Assembly (NCBI GenBank): GCA_034190875.2
Contig: CM067356.1
Coordinates: 24,793,531-24,857,530 of the forward strand
Direction of reading: 5' to 3'
Length of the DNA: 64,000 nt
Origin: Urechis unicinctus
Taxonomy: Eukaryota; Annelida; Polychaeta; Xenopneusta; Urechidae
The translations under genes and the position numbers were made by a program. The notes under the pieces are model-generated. The model was not told where the DNA came from. It saw only the letters and a program-made list of their open reading frames with translations, and did no database searches. Shown here piece after piece: positions 1 through 10,896 of the stretch (position 1 is the first letter of the stretch; each line of letters begins with the position of its first letter).

Positions 1-886
1 AAAGGACAATCATTGTTTATATTACTTTCATTTGTTTAAAAGGCTGATATAAAGTATAAACTGACTGAAACGACAACTATGTACGGTGAATGATACTTTT
101 AATTTATAATCGTAATAACAAGTTCAGATATGCATTAAAACATGATTTTAGTTTATATATATATGATAAGAATAACATTGTACACATATACACTACATTC
201 TTTGGTCCTCATTTGTGTATAAATACAGATCCTATAAAAACAAGATAATCCTAGAATATGCATTACTATTTGCAACAACAGCAAACTATACAGAAACGTA
301 TTCAAGGAATAATAGTTCATTCTCTGTTACTGGTTTTGTTAGCTTCTCCCTGCACGTGACTTTTAGAGATGACTATAATGATGTTATTTTATGACTAAAT
401 AAGGCATCCACATTATATATGTGTTCTGATTTTTTAACAATTAGACTACGATATTCCAGGTAAGGGGTAGTCACCGATCGGCTGGTCCTGAGGCAAATAA
501 TTTGCATTATGTTACTTGTTCTTGTGGCACAATGCACTGCAGCTTATGACTAACTAAAAAAAAAACATCAATGAAGAACTTCAGCTGACTTTAATTGCAA
601 ATAAATTCCTTATCATGGTAAAGTATTAAAACCTGATGACTGACAAAAATTATACTTGACATAATCGCAGTTCTTGACAAAATCGCACCGACTAGGTTTT
701 AATATCGGCATCATAAGCAGACATACTCAGTCCCACATCAGCAAAAAAATTTTGAAACTTTCATTATGTTAAAACAATATTGAACATACTTGTTGAATTT
801 GAAACAATCCACCTTCATACAATCTAGTCTACTATGAAATTCCCAAAAAGTATTACATTATCTTGATGGTAAGAAACCACAGCCAC
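1..886. other. 3' flank of the ankyrin/SOCS gene
   Basis: AT-rich sequence downstream of the minus-strand ankyrin/SOCS stop codon. It presumably holds that gene's 3' UTR. I see no AATAAA on the minus strand, only a weak ATTAAA-type signal near position 100. No other gene or repeat was recognised. Confidence 0.4.
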
Positions 887-2593
887 TTATAGATCCAAAT
901 CAAGTGTAAACATATCCATTATTTTGTACATAAGGGCTTTTGGGATATGCAGCTCCTTTAAATGAGCTTTCTTCCTACCGACTGCTTTCCAAATAACCAT
1001 CTTACAAAGCGTCTGAAGCCCTTTTGGTTTGTAGACAAACTCTTGCATGAGTTCTTTGATATAGAGTACTACTGATTGAGGGATCTCTACCTCAGAGCCT
1101 GTAGGATGTTGCAGAGTTTCCTGAATTTTCCCACATGCATCAACTGCTTCATGAATATTCATGAAGTAAAGGAGCTGAAGGACTTGGGACGCATTGTCGG
1201 CCTGTTTCCACCTTGTGAATGCAATGAGACCCCCCATGAGGTTCATTAAGATAACAAAGTAGTAGTGTACAGCAAAGAGCCCATTGGTGGACATCAGACC
1301 AGCATCTCCTCCGAAGTACAACAGCATCCGAATCATACTCCCAAAATCCACATTCATGTGACCCATAGCATGTTGCATTGCTAAAGCTTTCACTAAATCA
1401 TGTAGTGGTGTCTCTCCACAGCTGTCTGTGTAGTTTGGATCAGCACCATGTTCCAGTAAGCCCAGGCAGCACCGGTCCATGTGTTCAGAGATGTGTGGCA
1501 CCCAGGTGTCCGAGCTTTGTAGCATGACAAACAGAGAACACAAGGCTGAGGAAAATGGGTCTCGTCCAAGAGTCAGTGCAACTGGATGTCTCTCATCCCC
1601 TGTATGTTCATTAATGTATTGCTGCTCATCAAAATTCGGATCTGCTCCATGTTTGAGCAAAATACACATACTGTTGATGTTATAGATTGGGACATGGTTT
1701 GGCACATGGTCTTTTTCAGTCATCATGGCATGTATGGCACTGTAGAGGGGATATGAACCAATTGGTTCCTTCTCGTTCACATCAAAGCCATGTTTGACTA
1801 AGACCGAGGTACATTCATCCAGCCCCTTGTTTCTGTTCTGGGGCCCATGGGCTTGATAAGCAGAGGAGTACATATAGAGAACATGGAATGGGTTAAGGCC
1901 GTTCAGTATGTGGCTAGCATTAACTTGCTTCTTCAGCAATATATCTAAACATTTTGGAAGCTTTCTTCTTAAAGCTGTTTTAAAGGCAATATTGATATGG
2001 TCCTGATTGTATGGTTCAGAGCTAAGAAGTAATGCCAAGGCATGGTGGGATCCAAACTCTACAGCACTTTCTATCACATTATTGCGGCTATTGCCAAAAT
2101 GCAGCAATGTTTTCACACAATTAAGATTTTCATATATTGCAGCTACATCAAGAGGCATAAAAACTACATTTTCACAGTTACTTGGGAATGTGTTGTCAAT
2201 TCTGGTGAGCTTCTTCCATGCCTGGGACAACTGTTCTGCTCTTTTCATCCATTTTTCAATTACATCGAGATTTTTCCAACCAGAACCTTCTACTGTTATC
2301 TTGAAGTCTTCTTTGGTTCTGTATTCCAGAATAGTTATCACAAGTTGAGGCCTGCCAATTAAACATGCTAGATGTATGTAAGGCAGCTTTTGTTCTTGAC
2401 CAGTAGGTTGGAAATATCCTCTCATTAAAAGCCATTTGGCAACAGCTGAGTTACTGGCAAAAATGCAATGATGCATTAGATCCAGACCATCTTCCCCAGA
2501 GTCTTCAACTGAAGGTTTGCTAAGCCCCAATATAATGTCCATTAAATTTTTCTCATGATCTTGGTTATAAATAACATCAATGGCTTGTTCCAT
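887..2593 (-). CDS. Ankyrin-repeat and SOCS-box protein (ASB-like)
   Basis: A single uninterrupted coding exon of 568 residues. Ankyrin-type repeats run through most of the protein. The clearest are 'LLKHGADPNF' near residue 310 and 'LLEHGADPNYTD...GETPLHDLV' near residues 380-400. The last ~45 residues form a SOCS box ('LQTLCKMVIWKAVG', then 'LHIPKALMYKIM'). ASB proteins use the SOCS box to bind elongin B/C and cullin-5, and the ankyrin repeats to hold substrates for ubiquitination; that role is inferred from the family. The start ATG lies 22 bases inside an exon that opens after a strong acceptor (pyrimidine tract plus TTTAG; AG at 2616-2617), so at least one 5' UTR exon lies upstream on the minus strand and was not located. 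I cannot assign the ASB subtype; ASB6 is one candidate. Confidence 0.82.
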   Translation of the reverse strand: MEQAIDVIYNQDHEKNLMDIILGLSKPSVEDSGEDGLDLMHHCIFASNSAVAKWLLMRGYFQPTGQEQKLPYIHLACLIGRPQLVITILEYRTKEDFKITVEGSGWKNLDVIEKWMKRAEQLSQAWKKLTRIDNTFPSNCENVVFMPLDVAAIYENLNCVKTLLHFGNSRNNVIESAVEFGSHHALALLLSSEPYNQDHINIAFKTALRRKLPKCLDILLKKQVNASHILNGLNPFHVLYMYSSAYQAHGPQNRNKGLDECTSVLVKHGFDVNEKEPIGSYPLYSAIHAMMTEKDHVPNHVPIYNINSMCILLKHGADPNFDEQQYINEHTGDERHPVALTLGRDPFSSALCSLFVMLQSSDTWVPHISEHMDRCCLGLLEHGADPNYTDSCGETPLHDLVKALAMQHAMGHMNVDFGSMIRMLLYFGGDAGLMSTNGLFAVHYYFVILMNLMGGLIAFTRWKQADNASQVLQLLYFMNIHEAVDACGKIQETLQHPTGSEVEIPQSVVLYIKELMQEFVYKPKGLQTLCKMVIWKAVGRKKAHLKELHIPKALMYKIMDMFTLDLDL

Positions 2594-2617
2594 ATCCCAG
2601 GCAGCTCACATCTGCCT

Positions 2618-3221
2618 AAAGAAGAGAAAACAAATAAGGAGAGTATATATCAACATATCAAACGTGGCAACTAACTTGGTTTTTTTTATATCTGTTGATA
2701 CATTCAAATACATGGGAATATGACTCCAGCTGTAGTGGATGGCAAACTGTATCATGTATTTATTAACCGACCATTTTAACTATTATTCTATGACTGAACT
2801 TTCTATAACTCTGAGCAAAGCATAAGGGACCTGTTGAATCAAAATATAAACAAAACATGTGGCATCATGATTCCAGTTTCAAAAAGTTTAGGTTAAGTTG
2901 GCATCATTCAAGATCCAAAGCAACAGTGTCATTACGCTATCTATGTGGCACACAAGATAGATTCACCAGCTATAGATTCGGGTTGAAGGAATGTTGACTA
3001 TCAACACCAAGGAACAGATCGATTTTAGATGTACTCTCTCCATTTAACACGAATACATGGCAAATACGAGTTGATATATAAACTAATACACATGACTGTG
3101 TGATGATCATCAATCGCGATGATTTATCGGAAAGTAAGCCGGAAAAGATGCTACCATTAACCACCATCTGAGAATAAATGCCAAGTTATTTCGGATTCAG
3201 AAATATAACATATTCAATCTT
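2618..3221. other. Upstream intron/flank of the ankyrin/SOCS gene
   Basis: Intron and upstream sequence of the minus-strand gene, ending at the left inverted repeat of the 3.2-kb element. Only short chance reading frames are present and no recognisable gene. Confidence 0.35.
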
Positions 3222-3879
3222 GTTAGCCCCGGTCGGGCGGTAATATACATGTCTACTTAGACGTCCTGAAGTGTAGGGCTACTAATTAGTAGGCAAAGAA
3301 ACTACGCCTCTGACAGCGACCGCGCTGTTTTAATGTTTACTACTTTCCAGGGCTCTCGGGAACCCGAGGTTCCGGGTCCCTGACCCGCGATTCTTCCAGT
3401 GGACTTGCGACAATACGCACTGCGAGTCCCGTGGACGCGTGAGATTTGTGATGCCGTGCATCCATTACGCAAAGCTACAAAATTCGCGAGATCGTTAATT
3501 GGCCCACCTGCAGGTGAAATGAAAACTCGAATGGTTGTCGCCCGACTGGCGAGTGCAAGTTGAAACTACCGACTAAAATAAGTTGCGTCTCCTGACTTGT
3601 TTGAATCAATAGAGCTCGCCAGGTCAACGCAATGGCGACAGCTTTTCTCGCCAAGAAGTGCGCTACAGAGTACGGGTGTTACTCTTTCTTTACTCGGCGT
3701 ATGTAAGCGAATTCAATCATTGGTCTAGATGATAGTGATGAGAAGGTTTGAGTATTGACATTTTCCGGCTAAAGATGTTCTTTTGGGAAGAGATATGCAG
3801 ATAGAATCATTGTCACAGCGTGTTTTACCAACTGAACTTCACCCAGTTGGCTTGTTACCATGGCAGCGCTGGGCGCTGT

Positions 3880-4146
3880 GCTAAAGAAACTCGGTTAGAA
3901 ACTCGGTTAAAGGACATCGAAGGGCGATCGCGCGTTTCACGTAGCGTCGAGTCTGTGGCGAGATTTTATTCTGAGCTGCTTCATGAACTTCTCCATACAT
4001 ATGTCACAAAATCTCGCAAACGTGCTTCGTTGTCAGAAAGAGTGCTGGAGATACTGATGCGCATCAAGATTGAGGGTCCAGCTGTTCAGGACTTTGACAG
4101 TCAGAAAGCAGCTATGAACTTTATTGCTGATAAACGAATTTATATG
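3880..4146 (+). pseudogene. hAT-like transposase C-terminal remnant
   Basis: The frame open through this stretch reads '...VTKSRKRASLSERVLEILMRIKIEGPAVQDFD' (split here: 'VTKSRKRASLSERVLEI', 'LMRIKIEGPAVQDFD'). It resembles the C-terminal dimerisation region of hAT transposases and domesticated ZNF862-type relatives, where 'LMRIKIEGP' followed by an acidic FD is typical. No N-terminal half, BED finger or catalytic core is visible. An AATAAA at about 4193-4198 could be its poly(A) signal. It lies inside a segment with long inverted repeats, which fits a decayed transposon. The family call rests on motif memory and needs a profile search. Confidence 0.42.
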
Positions 4147-4435
4147 CATGCAATGTCTGTTCATAGGCGTTTGTGGTGTTGTGTTCAGTTATCAATAAAC
4201 ATCTATTTGGACCCTCGTGTTTCTTGTGGACCCCCAAAATGTGTTGGGGACCCTTGGGAATTTTAACCTGAGGGTCCTGGACCCGTGATAATTTTTGGCT
4301 AGCAAAAGCCCCGACTTTCGATCTCTCAAATCCGCCAGCAGATCATCAAAACACCAATGACGAGTGCCTTGCCTAACAAATTAGCTACATAAAATAAGCC
4401 CTATAGATCAACTTCAGGTTTAATCACTTAGTGAT

Positions 4436-5150
4436 GTAGTTTAAAACGTCTATTAACTTTAGGATGATGTCTATGCGTGAGAAAGAAGGTTTTGATGCGA
4501 TGGAACTTAACAAAAATTTATAATCGCGCGAACTCCGTAATGACGCATTGCTGGATGTACATGGGGACATTCCTATATGTATAACTCAAGTTTCCTGCCA
4601 CCAATATTAATGAAACTTGGCCAGTTATTAGATGATATGTAGTTTAAAACGTCTATTAACTTTAGGAAGATATCTATGCGTGAGAAAGAAGGTTTTGATG
4701 CGATGGAATTTAACAAAAATTTATAATCGCGCGAACTCCGAATTGACGCATTGCTGGATGTACATGGGGACATTCCTATATGTATAACTCAGGTTTCCTG
4801 CCACCAATATAATGAAACTTGGCCAGTTATTAGATGAGATGTAGTTTAAAATGTCTATTAACTTTAGGATGAGGTCTATGCCTGAGAAAGAAGGTTTTGA
4901 TGCGATGGAACTTAATGAACTTTTATAATCGCGCGATCTCCGTAATGACGCATTGCTTGATGTACATGGGGACATTCCGTTAAGTATAACTCATGTTGCC
5001 TGCCACCAATATTGATGAAACTTGGCCAGTTATTAGATGAAATGTTGTTTTAAACGTCTATTAAGTTTAGGATGATGTCTATGCGTGAGAAAGTAGGTTT
5101 TGGAGCGTCGGAACTCAACGACAATTTGTAAATCTCGATATCTCTGCAAT
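4436..5150. repeat. 203-bp tandem array, four units
   Basis: Units begin at about 4436, 4639, 4841 and 5044, giving a period of 202-203 bp. Each starts GTAGTTTAAAACGTCTATTAA, then carries GCGTGAGAAAG, TATAATCGCGCGAAC and GTACATGGGGACATTCC. The last unit is the most diverged. One further unit occurs inverted near 36.1 kb. Confidence 0.88.
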
Positions 5151-5991
5151 GACGTGACGGAATCAAAAAATTCGAAAACGAGGGAAAAATAGGGGTTTCC
5201 ATCTACGTAATAGAAGAATTCCCTGTGGAAATCTCTACAACAGCCAATCCGTAGCCAGGATATCATTGATCGCCCTGCGTGGGATAAGCGAGAGACCCAA
5301 GCTGCGGTCTGCGGACATCGGCCCACGCCTACCGCTTGGAATTGCCACATACCTACTAAGTCGAGAGAGTGCATGCATCACTCCCGTACTTGTTTGTTCG
5401 AAAGAGCTACTACAAATACAATCTTGTTGAAACTTCAGTTCTCGAAAACGTAATTATACAGTGCAAACAATGTATCACCCCTGACCATAACGCTTTACAA
5501 CTTACCTTATTAAATCCGATAGTCCTGACCCCTGTATCTCAGTTGCTTATCTGTAGGATCATCAATAGGCCCAGAGCACGTACACGTCAAGTTGCGACCT
5601 ACAATAAACAAGTTTCAGTTTCAGTTGCAAGGTTTTGACCTCTAATCTCTGATGTAGACTACTTCCGGGTTACAATTATCCGGGCTCTTGACTGTTATCC
5701 GTACGTGGCTCGCTCTTACTTGCTTCAAAACAATCCAAATCAAAACATTGGATGCCTCGAGATCGGTGCCGGAATAGACGTGATTCTGCTTTCACATTGA
5801 ACCACCCTTGTTAGAGTGGGAAGGTAAGGCAGATGGATTATTTCAAACAGAAAATGAAAATATATGAAATGTTTATTAAATTATTCGGCGTTTTTTCTTA
5901 ATAGCTTCCGCATGAAATGAACGAATTCGCGTAACATTTCCCTTCTATCTAGGCAAGGCACTCGCCCCCGGTGTTTTGATGATCTGATGCC

Positions 5992-6276
5992 CCCGGGGGG
6001 TGGGGGGCACTTAAGTGTATAGAGGTAGTATATATGTGGCGCGAGACGGGGTATGTTTTTTCAGCCTCTCGACTTGTACGACGGGTTTTTGGGCCTCATA
6101 CTTGTACGACGGGGTATGTTTTTCAGCTTCAATCTGTACGACGGGTTATACATTTGCATAAAACCTTGTGCGACGGGGTATGCTTTTGGCCAATTTGACC
6201 TTGTACGACGGGTACGGGTTTTCGAGGTCCCGCGGCACACCCCTATCCGGAATAAGGCCAAGTGCCCCCCCTCGGG
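5992..6276. mobile_element. MITE copy 1 (285 bp) with 8-bp target duplication
   Basis: The ends are imperfect inverted repeats: CCCGGGGGGTGGGGGGCACTT on the left, and a right end that reads CCCGAGGGGGGGCACTTGG when reverse-complemented. CTGATGCC flanks both sides (5984-5991 and 6277-6284), an 8-bp duplication as made by hAT-type transposases. Inside are five copies of TTGTACGACGGG-type sequence (6073, 6101, 6133, 6165, 6200) spaced about 30 bp apart. It has no coding capacity. An inverted homologue sits at 12,226-12,496. Confidence 0.86.
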
Positions 6277-6426
6277 CTGATGCCTCCTACAGTTGTTAAT
6301 AGCGCGGCGCTGTCAGAGGCGGAGTTTCTTTGCCTACCTTCTATCTAGACTACTAACTCTAAATTAGCTCTACAAGACGTCCAAGGGTAGACCATATATT
6401 TATATTACCGTTCGACCGGGGCTAAC

Positions 6427-7374
6427 TCTAAATAGTCTTAATAGTCTTTTCGATTTGTACTAGAAGTAGTTTGTACTACCCAACGCTGCCCTACCCGATG
6501 CTAGCCTACCCTACCCCATGCGGCCCTACCGACCCTACCCAACACTACCCTACCTTACCACCGTATGCCACGCACGGGATGCCGGACTCTGGCCGCTTGT
6601 GACGGGCGAGCTAAGAGGCTAAGTATGGTGCGTTGGCAACGAAAGTAGTTTAGCTGTTTAGGGAGACAACATTGCTTGTCAAAATAATGGAAATTTATAT
6701 TGATTATGTTTAAACTCAACGTTAATGTACATAAGTGAATCACACGCAAGTCCGGTATTAACCTTAAAACTTGGGTACGAGTTGGTCTGGGTACGAGTTG
6801 GTTTGGGTACGAGTTGGTTTGGGTACGAGTTGACCCTAACTCGCTGCAAGGTGTGTTATCGAGTAAGAATACTGAGATGAGTATCGATCATATTCATCAG
6901 CCTGATCAGGTGTTCATAGCCATAGCATATGAAATTCAAAACAAGTATTGAACTGCTCAACTTGTTCATGTTTACACCCCAGGCCTGTCGCTGTAACTGT
7001 AAATACAAGCTAAACCAATTCGAATGAGCCCTTGATAGTTACGCCCGCACTGTAGATCAAAGCTGACTCATCCTTTTATCCTGTTGTGCCTTCACCGTCA
7101 CAGTGGGTGTGAAAAGATGTGGTGTCTCTGTCAGCTTGGTAAAGTCGGAGGACCGGGAGGTACTTGTGTAACTTTGTAACAGAAGATAACCATTGACATC
7201 CCTATGATAACTATTCTATGGGAATAGGGGAGGCTGGAATGACAAATGCCAAAGAAAGCTTCTCAAGGCTGAGGGGAAAAAAATATGGATGTGCTGATAA
7301 CAAGTGTATTTATATTGTAACTCTTAGCAGGCAACTACAATAACCATTATACTCGATACTCTCTCCCATGTTAG
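6427..7374. repeat. Short simple tandem repeats, otherwise empty
   Basis: A degenerate CCCTACC-rich stretch lies at about 6478-6560. A 19-bp unit (GGGTACGAGTTGGTTT type) repeats four times at about 6772-6838. The remainder shows no gene or recognisable element; it may contain upstream exons of SMIM14 that I cannot identify. Confidence 0.6.
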
Positions 7375-7608
7375 TCAAAGCAGCACATTAACAATCTTAT
7401 CCATGGATGCAAGGGTTATTTCTAAAATTTCTCTGGCTGAAAATTGCTTCTGGTCTTTGATGAAAGCTGGGGTGGGCAACTTTATGCAGCCCTGTATTGA
7501 AAATTCTTTTTGCTCAGTGAAAACCAGATCAGCAATGATTTGGTCCCTGCTTAGAAAACTATCACTCACTGTCTTCACATCAGGTGCTCTACCACCCCTG
7601 AAAATAGG
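7375..7608 (-). CDS. Candidate terminal exon, unknown
   Basis: On the minus strand a pyrimidine-rich acceptor (CCTATTTTCAG) precedes an open frame of about 75 codons to a TGA at 7375. It reads, in part, 'SDSFLSRDQIIADLVFT' and 'REILEITLASMDKIVNVLL'. Composition looks protein-like rather than low-complexity. I recognise no domain, see no downstream AATAAA, and cannot identify a matching upstream exon. It could be a real last exon, a transposon fragment, or chance. Confidence 0.25.
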   Translation of the reverse strand, partial: PIFRGGRAPDVKTVSDSFLSRDQIIADLVFTEQKEFSIQGCIKLPTPAFIKDQKQFSAREILEITLASMDKIVNVLL

Positions 7609-8843
7609 TAACTTAGTCGAGTATAGGGCCCAATCATGCCTCTTGTCCTGAACTAGCCTCTTAGTTCATTTATTGAATATCTCGGTAAAGAAAAGAGTCA
7701 AAATCTTGCGAGAATCAGGTGGTTTCCTGTTAAGATTCATGTGAATCTATTGAAAGCATTGTTCCTGATACTGTGATAGCTGTACACGGTAGGTATGTTT
7801 CAAAAAGAAAAACAAACTATATCCTGGACGAGAGAGTTCACACTCTTAACACTTTATGTTACTAACATTAAGTAAACGAGCCTGCCTACTTATCAACAAT
7901 TTGTTTTTAAACCCGATATATAATTCTCAGTTTTGATTACTTTAATGGATATTCATCATCTAGAAATTACAGAATCCATGCCTGTGCTTAATGTTGGGTG
8001 ATATGCTGACTGACCATGTTTCCTCTCAAAAGGAGAAATGCAATATTTTGGGAAGAAATGCAATTGCTATGTAGGTCTCCAGCAATCTGGCATTTTATTA
8101 TTTTTTAAGCTTTGACTAACATCACATTGTACATTAATACTTGCTTTGTGACATGTCTAACCCCTCAATATCCTAGCCATTGCCAAGCCAAAGCTTATAC
8201 CAGATGTTGACATCCTCAGTAGCTAAGCAACAACATAAGTAAACAATCAACTGAATACATCAGTGTTAACACTGAATATAAAAGGTTTTCCTCCAACTAA
8301 ATACCACATCCTGTTAGTCTACACAATGCCCATTAGATTCTGTTATTTACCAACTTTAGCTTAGTCACCTACCTACATTGATATTCCATGCAATTTTGAC
8401 AAATTCGCAGTTATTTCTTGCCAAACTTATTCCTTGACTAATAACTTAGTGGGTTATGTTTGCCTTTAAACTTGGCATTGTAGGTTTTAAGCCAGCATAT
8501 AGCCCATGGCCTTGTATCAAATGAACCTTGGTTTGAAAGAACTTTGTCCAACCCAAACAATTTACTTTATTTACTTGCTCCTGGCCTGACACAGTATAGC
8601 ATTGATACCCACATACAGATGAAGACATTCACCTTTACTGTACGGATACATTTGCTTATTTACGACTGTGACTTGAATTGAAGACTACAGATACAATACA
8701 GTGAATGCTTATGCTTGTCATCTTGGGACCTCCATATTTCACAGGGAAACCTGTTATACTTGGGTCTAGTTTATAATTGAAATATGCTGTATATATGTAT
8801 CACTTTTACTTACTATGTGAAGTATTTTTCCTGTACCTTCCAG
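7609..8843. other. Region upstream of SMIM14
   Basis: AT-rich sequence with no supported gene. It ends at a likely splice acceptor (CTGTACCTTCCAG, AG at 8842-8843) in front of the SMIM14 start codon, so it is probably intron between a distant 5' UTR exon and the first coding exon. Confidence 0.4.
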
Positions 8844-8862
8844 CTGTGCAATTTAATACAAG

Positions 8863-10896
8863 ATGGCAGACCCTAACTTTGATCCATGTGCCTGTATCTG
8901 GAGCCACGAGAGTGCCATGCAGCGACTGTTGAACCTGGTGAGTGTAGCAGACCATGTGTAGTGGTACTAGGTCCGTATTAGTCAGTGCTAGTGCCAGGGT
9001 TAGTGTCACCAGGTCTATATTAGTCAGTGCTAGTGCCCGGCAAATTGTTACTACATCTGTATTAGTCAGAGCTAGTGCCAGGGGTAGTGTTACTAGGTCT
9101 ATATTAGTCAGTTCTAGTGCCAGTGATAGTGTCACTAGGTCTATATAAGTCAGTGCTAGTGCCAGGGGTAGTGTCACTAGGTCTATATTAGTCAGTGTTA
9201 GTGCCAGGCAAAGTGTTACTACATCTGTATTAGTCAGAGCTAGTGCCAGGGGTAGTGTTACTAGGTCTTTATTACTATTACTACCAGTATTAGTCAGTGC
9301 TAGTGCCAGGCAGAGTGTAACCACATCTGTATTAGTCACAGTTAGTGCCAGGCAAAGTGTTATTAGGTCTGTATAAGTCTGTGCTAGTGCCAGGTACTAG
9401 TGCTAGACATAGTGCTACTAGGTCTGTTTAAGTCTATGTTAGTGCCAGGCGTAGTGTTACTGGGTATGATAATTTTGTAATACGTATAATTGATTGATAT
9501 TCTGTTTGGAGTATTCAACATGTTTTCTGTCTTGTTGTAGCAATTTTTTTATCTTTTATTTTGCAGCTGCGCAATTCTCAGAACACCTGCACTGATAACC
9601 AATGTATGACTGATTGTAAGTACTGCTATCCTGTCAATCAGATTTATCAAGTACTGCTATCCTGTTTATCATAATCTTTATCTCACTCAACTCAGACCTC
9701 TTTATTTCTGATATAGATTGGTGCAGTGCAGATTAAAAAATAATATGATTCTACAATGTTCGATCAAACTATTTAGAAGCATGTAATTATCCCATTAACC
9801 TTTGTGTGAGCCAGTGATGAATTAACTCCTGTACATTTCCATTGCTGTAGGGTAGAAATATTAGATTTAATGCAAAAAAAGAGTTTCCTAGTCCATGGTC
9901 TGTTTGGATCCAATATTGCAGGCATCACATGTCTCTTTATGCTATCCTATCATTGAGACATTGTTCTGCCACGTCTTGTATTCAGTGCCTGGCCCAGAGG
10001 GTGACCCTTCCACGGGGATGAGTATGACTATGATGATGATGATGGGCTGGCTTGTCATTGCCACAGCCTTGTTCCTCCTGCGACCTCCAAGCCTCAGACA
10101 AGGTGGCAACCAGAAACCCTCACAGGTATGTTTATGTACTTAATACTTTCATCCAGTATTTCTTAGCCCATTGTATGCAGGTACCATTTTTCATAATGTT
10201 GGTTTGGGGTATCAGGATCGGTGGTGTGGTGATGTGCGACACGCACGTGAGGTTGTTGATGAAGGAATAGGAACTTCAGGCGTGTGGTTTAGAACTTAAT
10301 TGATAACCATGACTTCAGCATGCGAGATGGGGCTTTGCCTAAAAGATGGACAGAGAAGTGTCGAGCTAAGAGGTCAGGATAGAACTGATTTTTAAAGGTC
10401 AAAGTGATTTTCTCAACGACTGAGGCATGCAGTAGCCTGGTCAGAAGATGGGCGTGGCTATGATATATGGGGTATGTATGAGGAGAGGTGGTGTGGAGGG
10501 CTGGCAGGTGACACGTATGTCACTTGTGGGCATGACTGAGAGGGCCACGTTATGATGATGGACAAGTTTGTGGCATAATGTTCTTTAGACACTCGACGTG
10601 GTCTAGTTTATATTACAGCATAAATGCATCTCTTATAAATGAATGAAATAAAAGTAATGAAGGAAAGGTCGCTGAAATGGCATCATTATTGGGTCGGTGT
10701 CAACACATTTCTAATCATTGTCAAGGCCTGGGCAGCAGCACCATGTATTCTCTGTAACTTTTAATTCACTGATATACACTTGTTTCCTTGGTCTTGATAT
10801 TCAATTCATGTTTCATGACTGATTGATATTTGTGTGTGATATCAGGGTCCGGGTAACAATCCACCCCCTCCTCCGCCAGCCCCTCCTGTCCTCTGA
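8863..10896 (+). CDS. SMIM14: Small integral membrane protein 14
   Basis: Four coding exons: 8863-8937, 9567-9615, 9986-10125 and 10846-10896, with GT-AG introns and consistent phase, encoding 104 residues (vertebrate SMIM14 is about 99). Conserved landmarks are the N-terminus 'MADPNFDPCACIWSHESAM', 'CTDNQCMTDLPGPEGD', and a single membrane segment 'GWLVIATALFLLRPPSLR' (residues ~62-79), followed by a proline-rich tail 'NNPPPPPPAPPVL'. SMIM14 is a small single-pass membrane protein of the endoplasmic reticulum whose molecular role is poorly defined. The first exon is preceded by an acceptor at 8842-8843, implying a non-coding 5' exon. Intron 1 begins with a 42-bp minisatellite. Five consecutive Met codons precede the membrane segment. 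Confidence 0.95.
8945..9465. repeat. SMIM14: 42-bp minisatellite in SMIM14 intron 1
   Basis: About twelve imperfect units of the type AGTCAGTGCTAGTGCCAGGG followed by GTAGTGTCACTAGGTCTATATT. The array starts a few bases after the exon-1 donor. Because 42 is a multiple of three, long repetitive frames stay open on both strands; these are not genes. Confidence 0.93.

Larger units (their letters stand above)
3222..6426. mobile_element. 3.2-kb DNA transposon remnant bounded by long inverted repeats
   Basis: The left end (3222-3335) and right end (6296-6426) are inverted copies of each other. Both begin GTTAGCCCCGGTCG when read inward, followed by CGGTAATATA, a GACGTC block, TAGGCAAAGAAACT and CGCCTCTGACAGCG. 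The interior carries a hAT-like transposase C-terminus, a 203-bp tandem array, and a younger MITE inserted about 20 bp before the right arm. I see no convincing target-site duplication: the left flank ends TCAATCTT and the right begins TCTAAATA. The boundary is therefore set by where homology stops. Part of the interior recurs inverted at 35.9 kb, so this is a repeat family. Confidence 0.62.

Noticed and set aside
4573..4975. Two minus-strand frames starting 'MSPCTSSNAS'
   Set aside because: Identical starts come from the 203-bp tandem units, not from related genes.
8806..9339. 177-codon minus-strand frame rich in 'LALTNTDLVTL'
   Set aside because: It is the 42-bp minisatellite, whose length is divisible by three, read antisense in SMIM14 intron 1.
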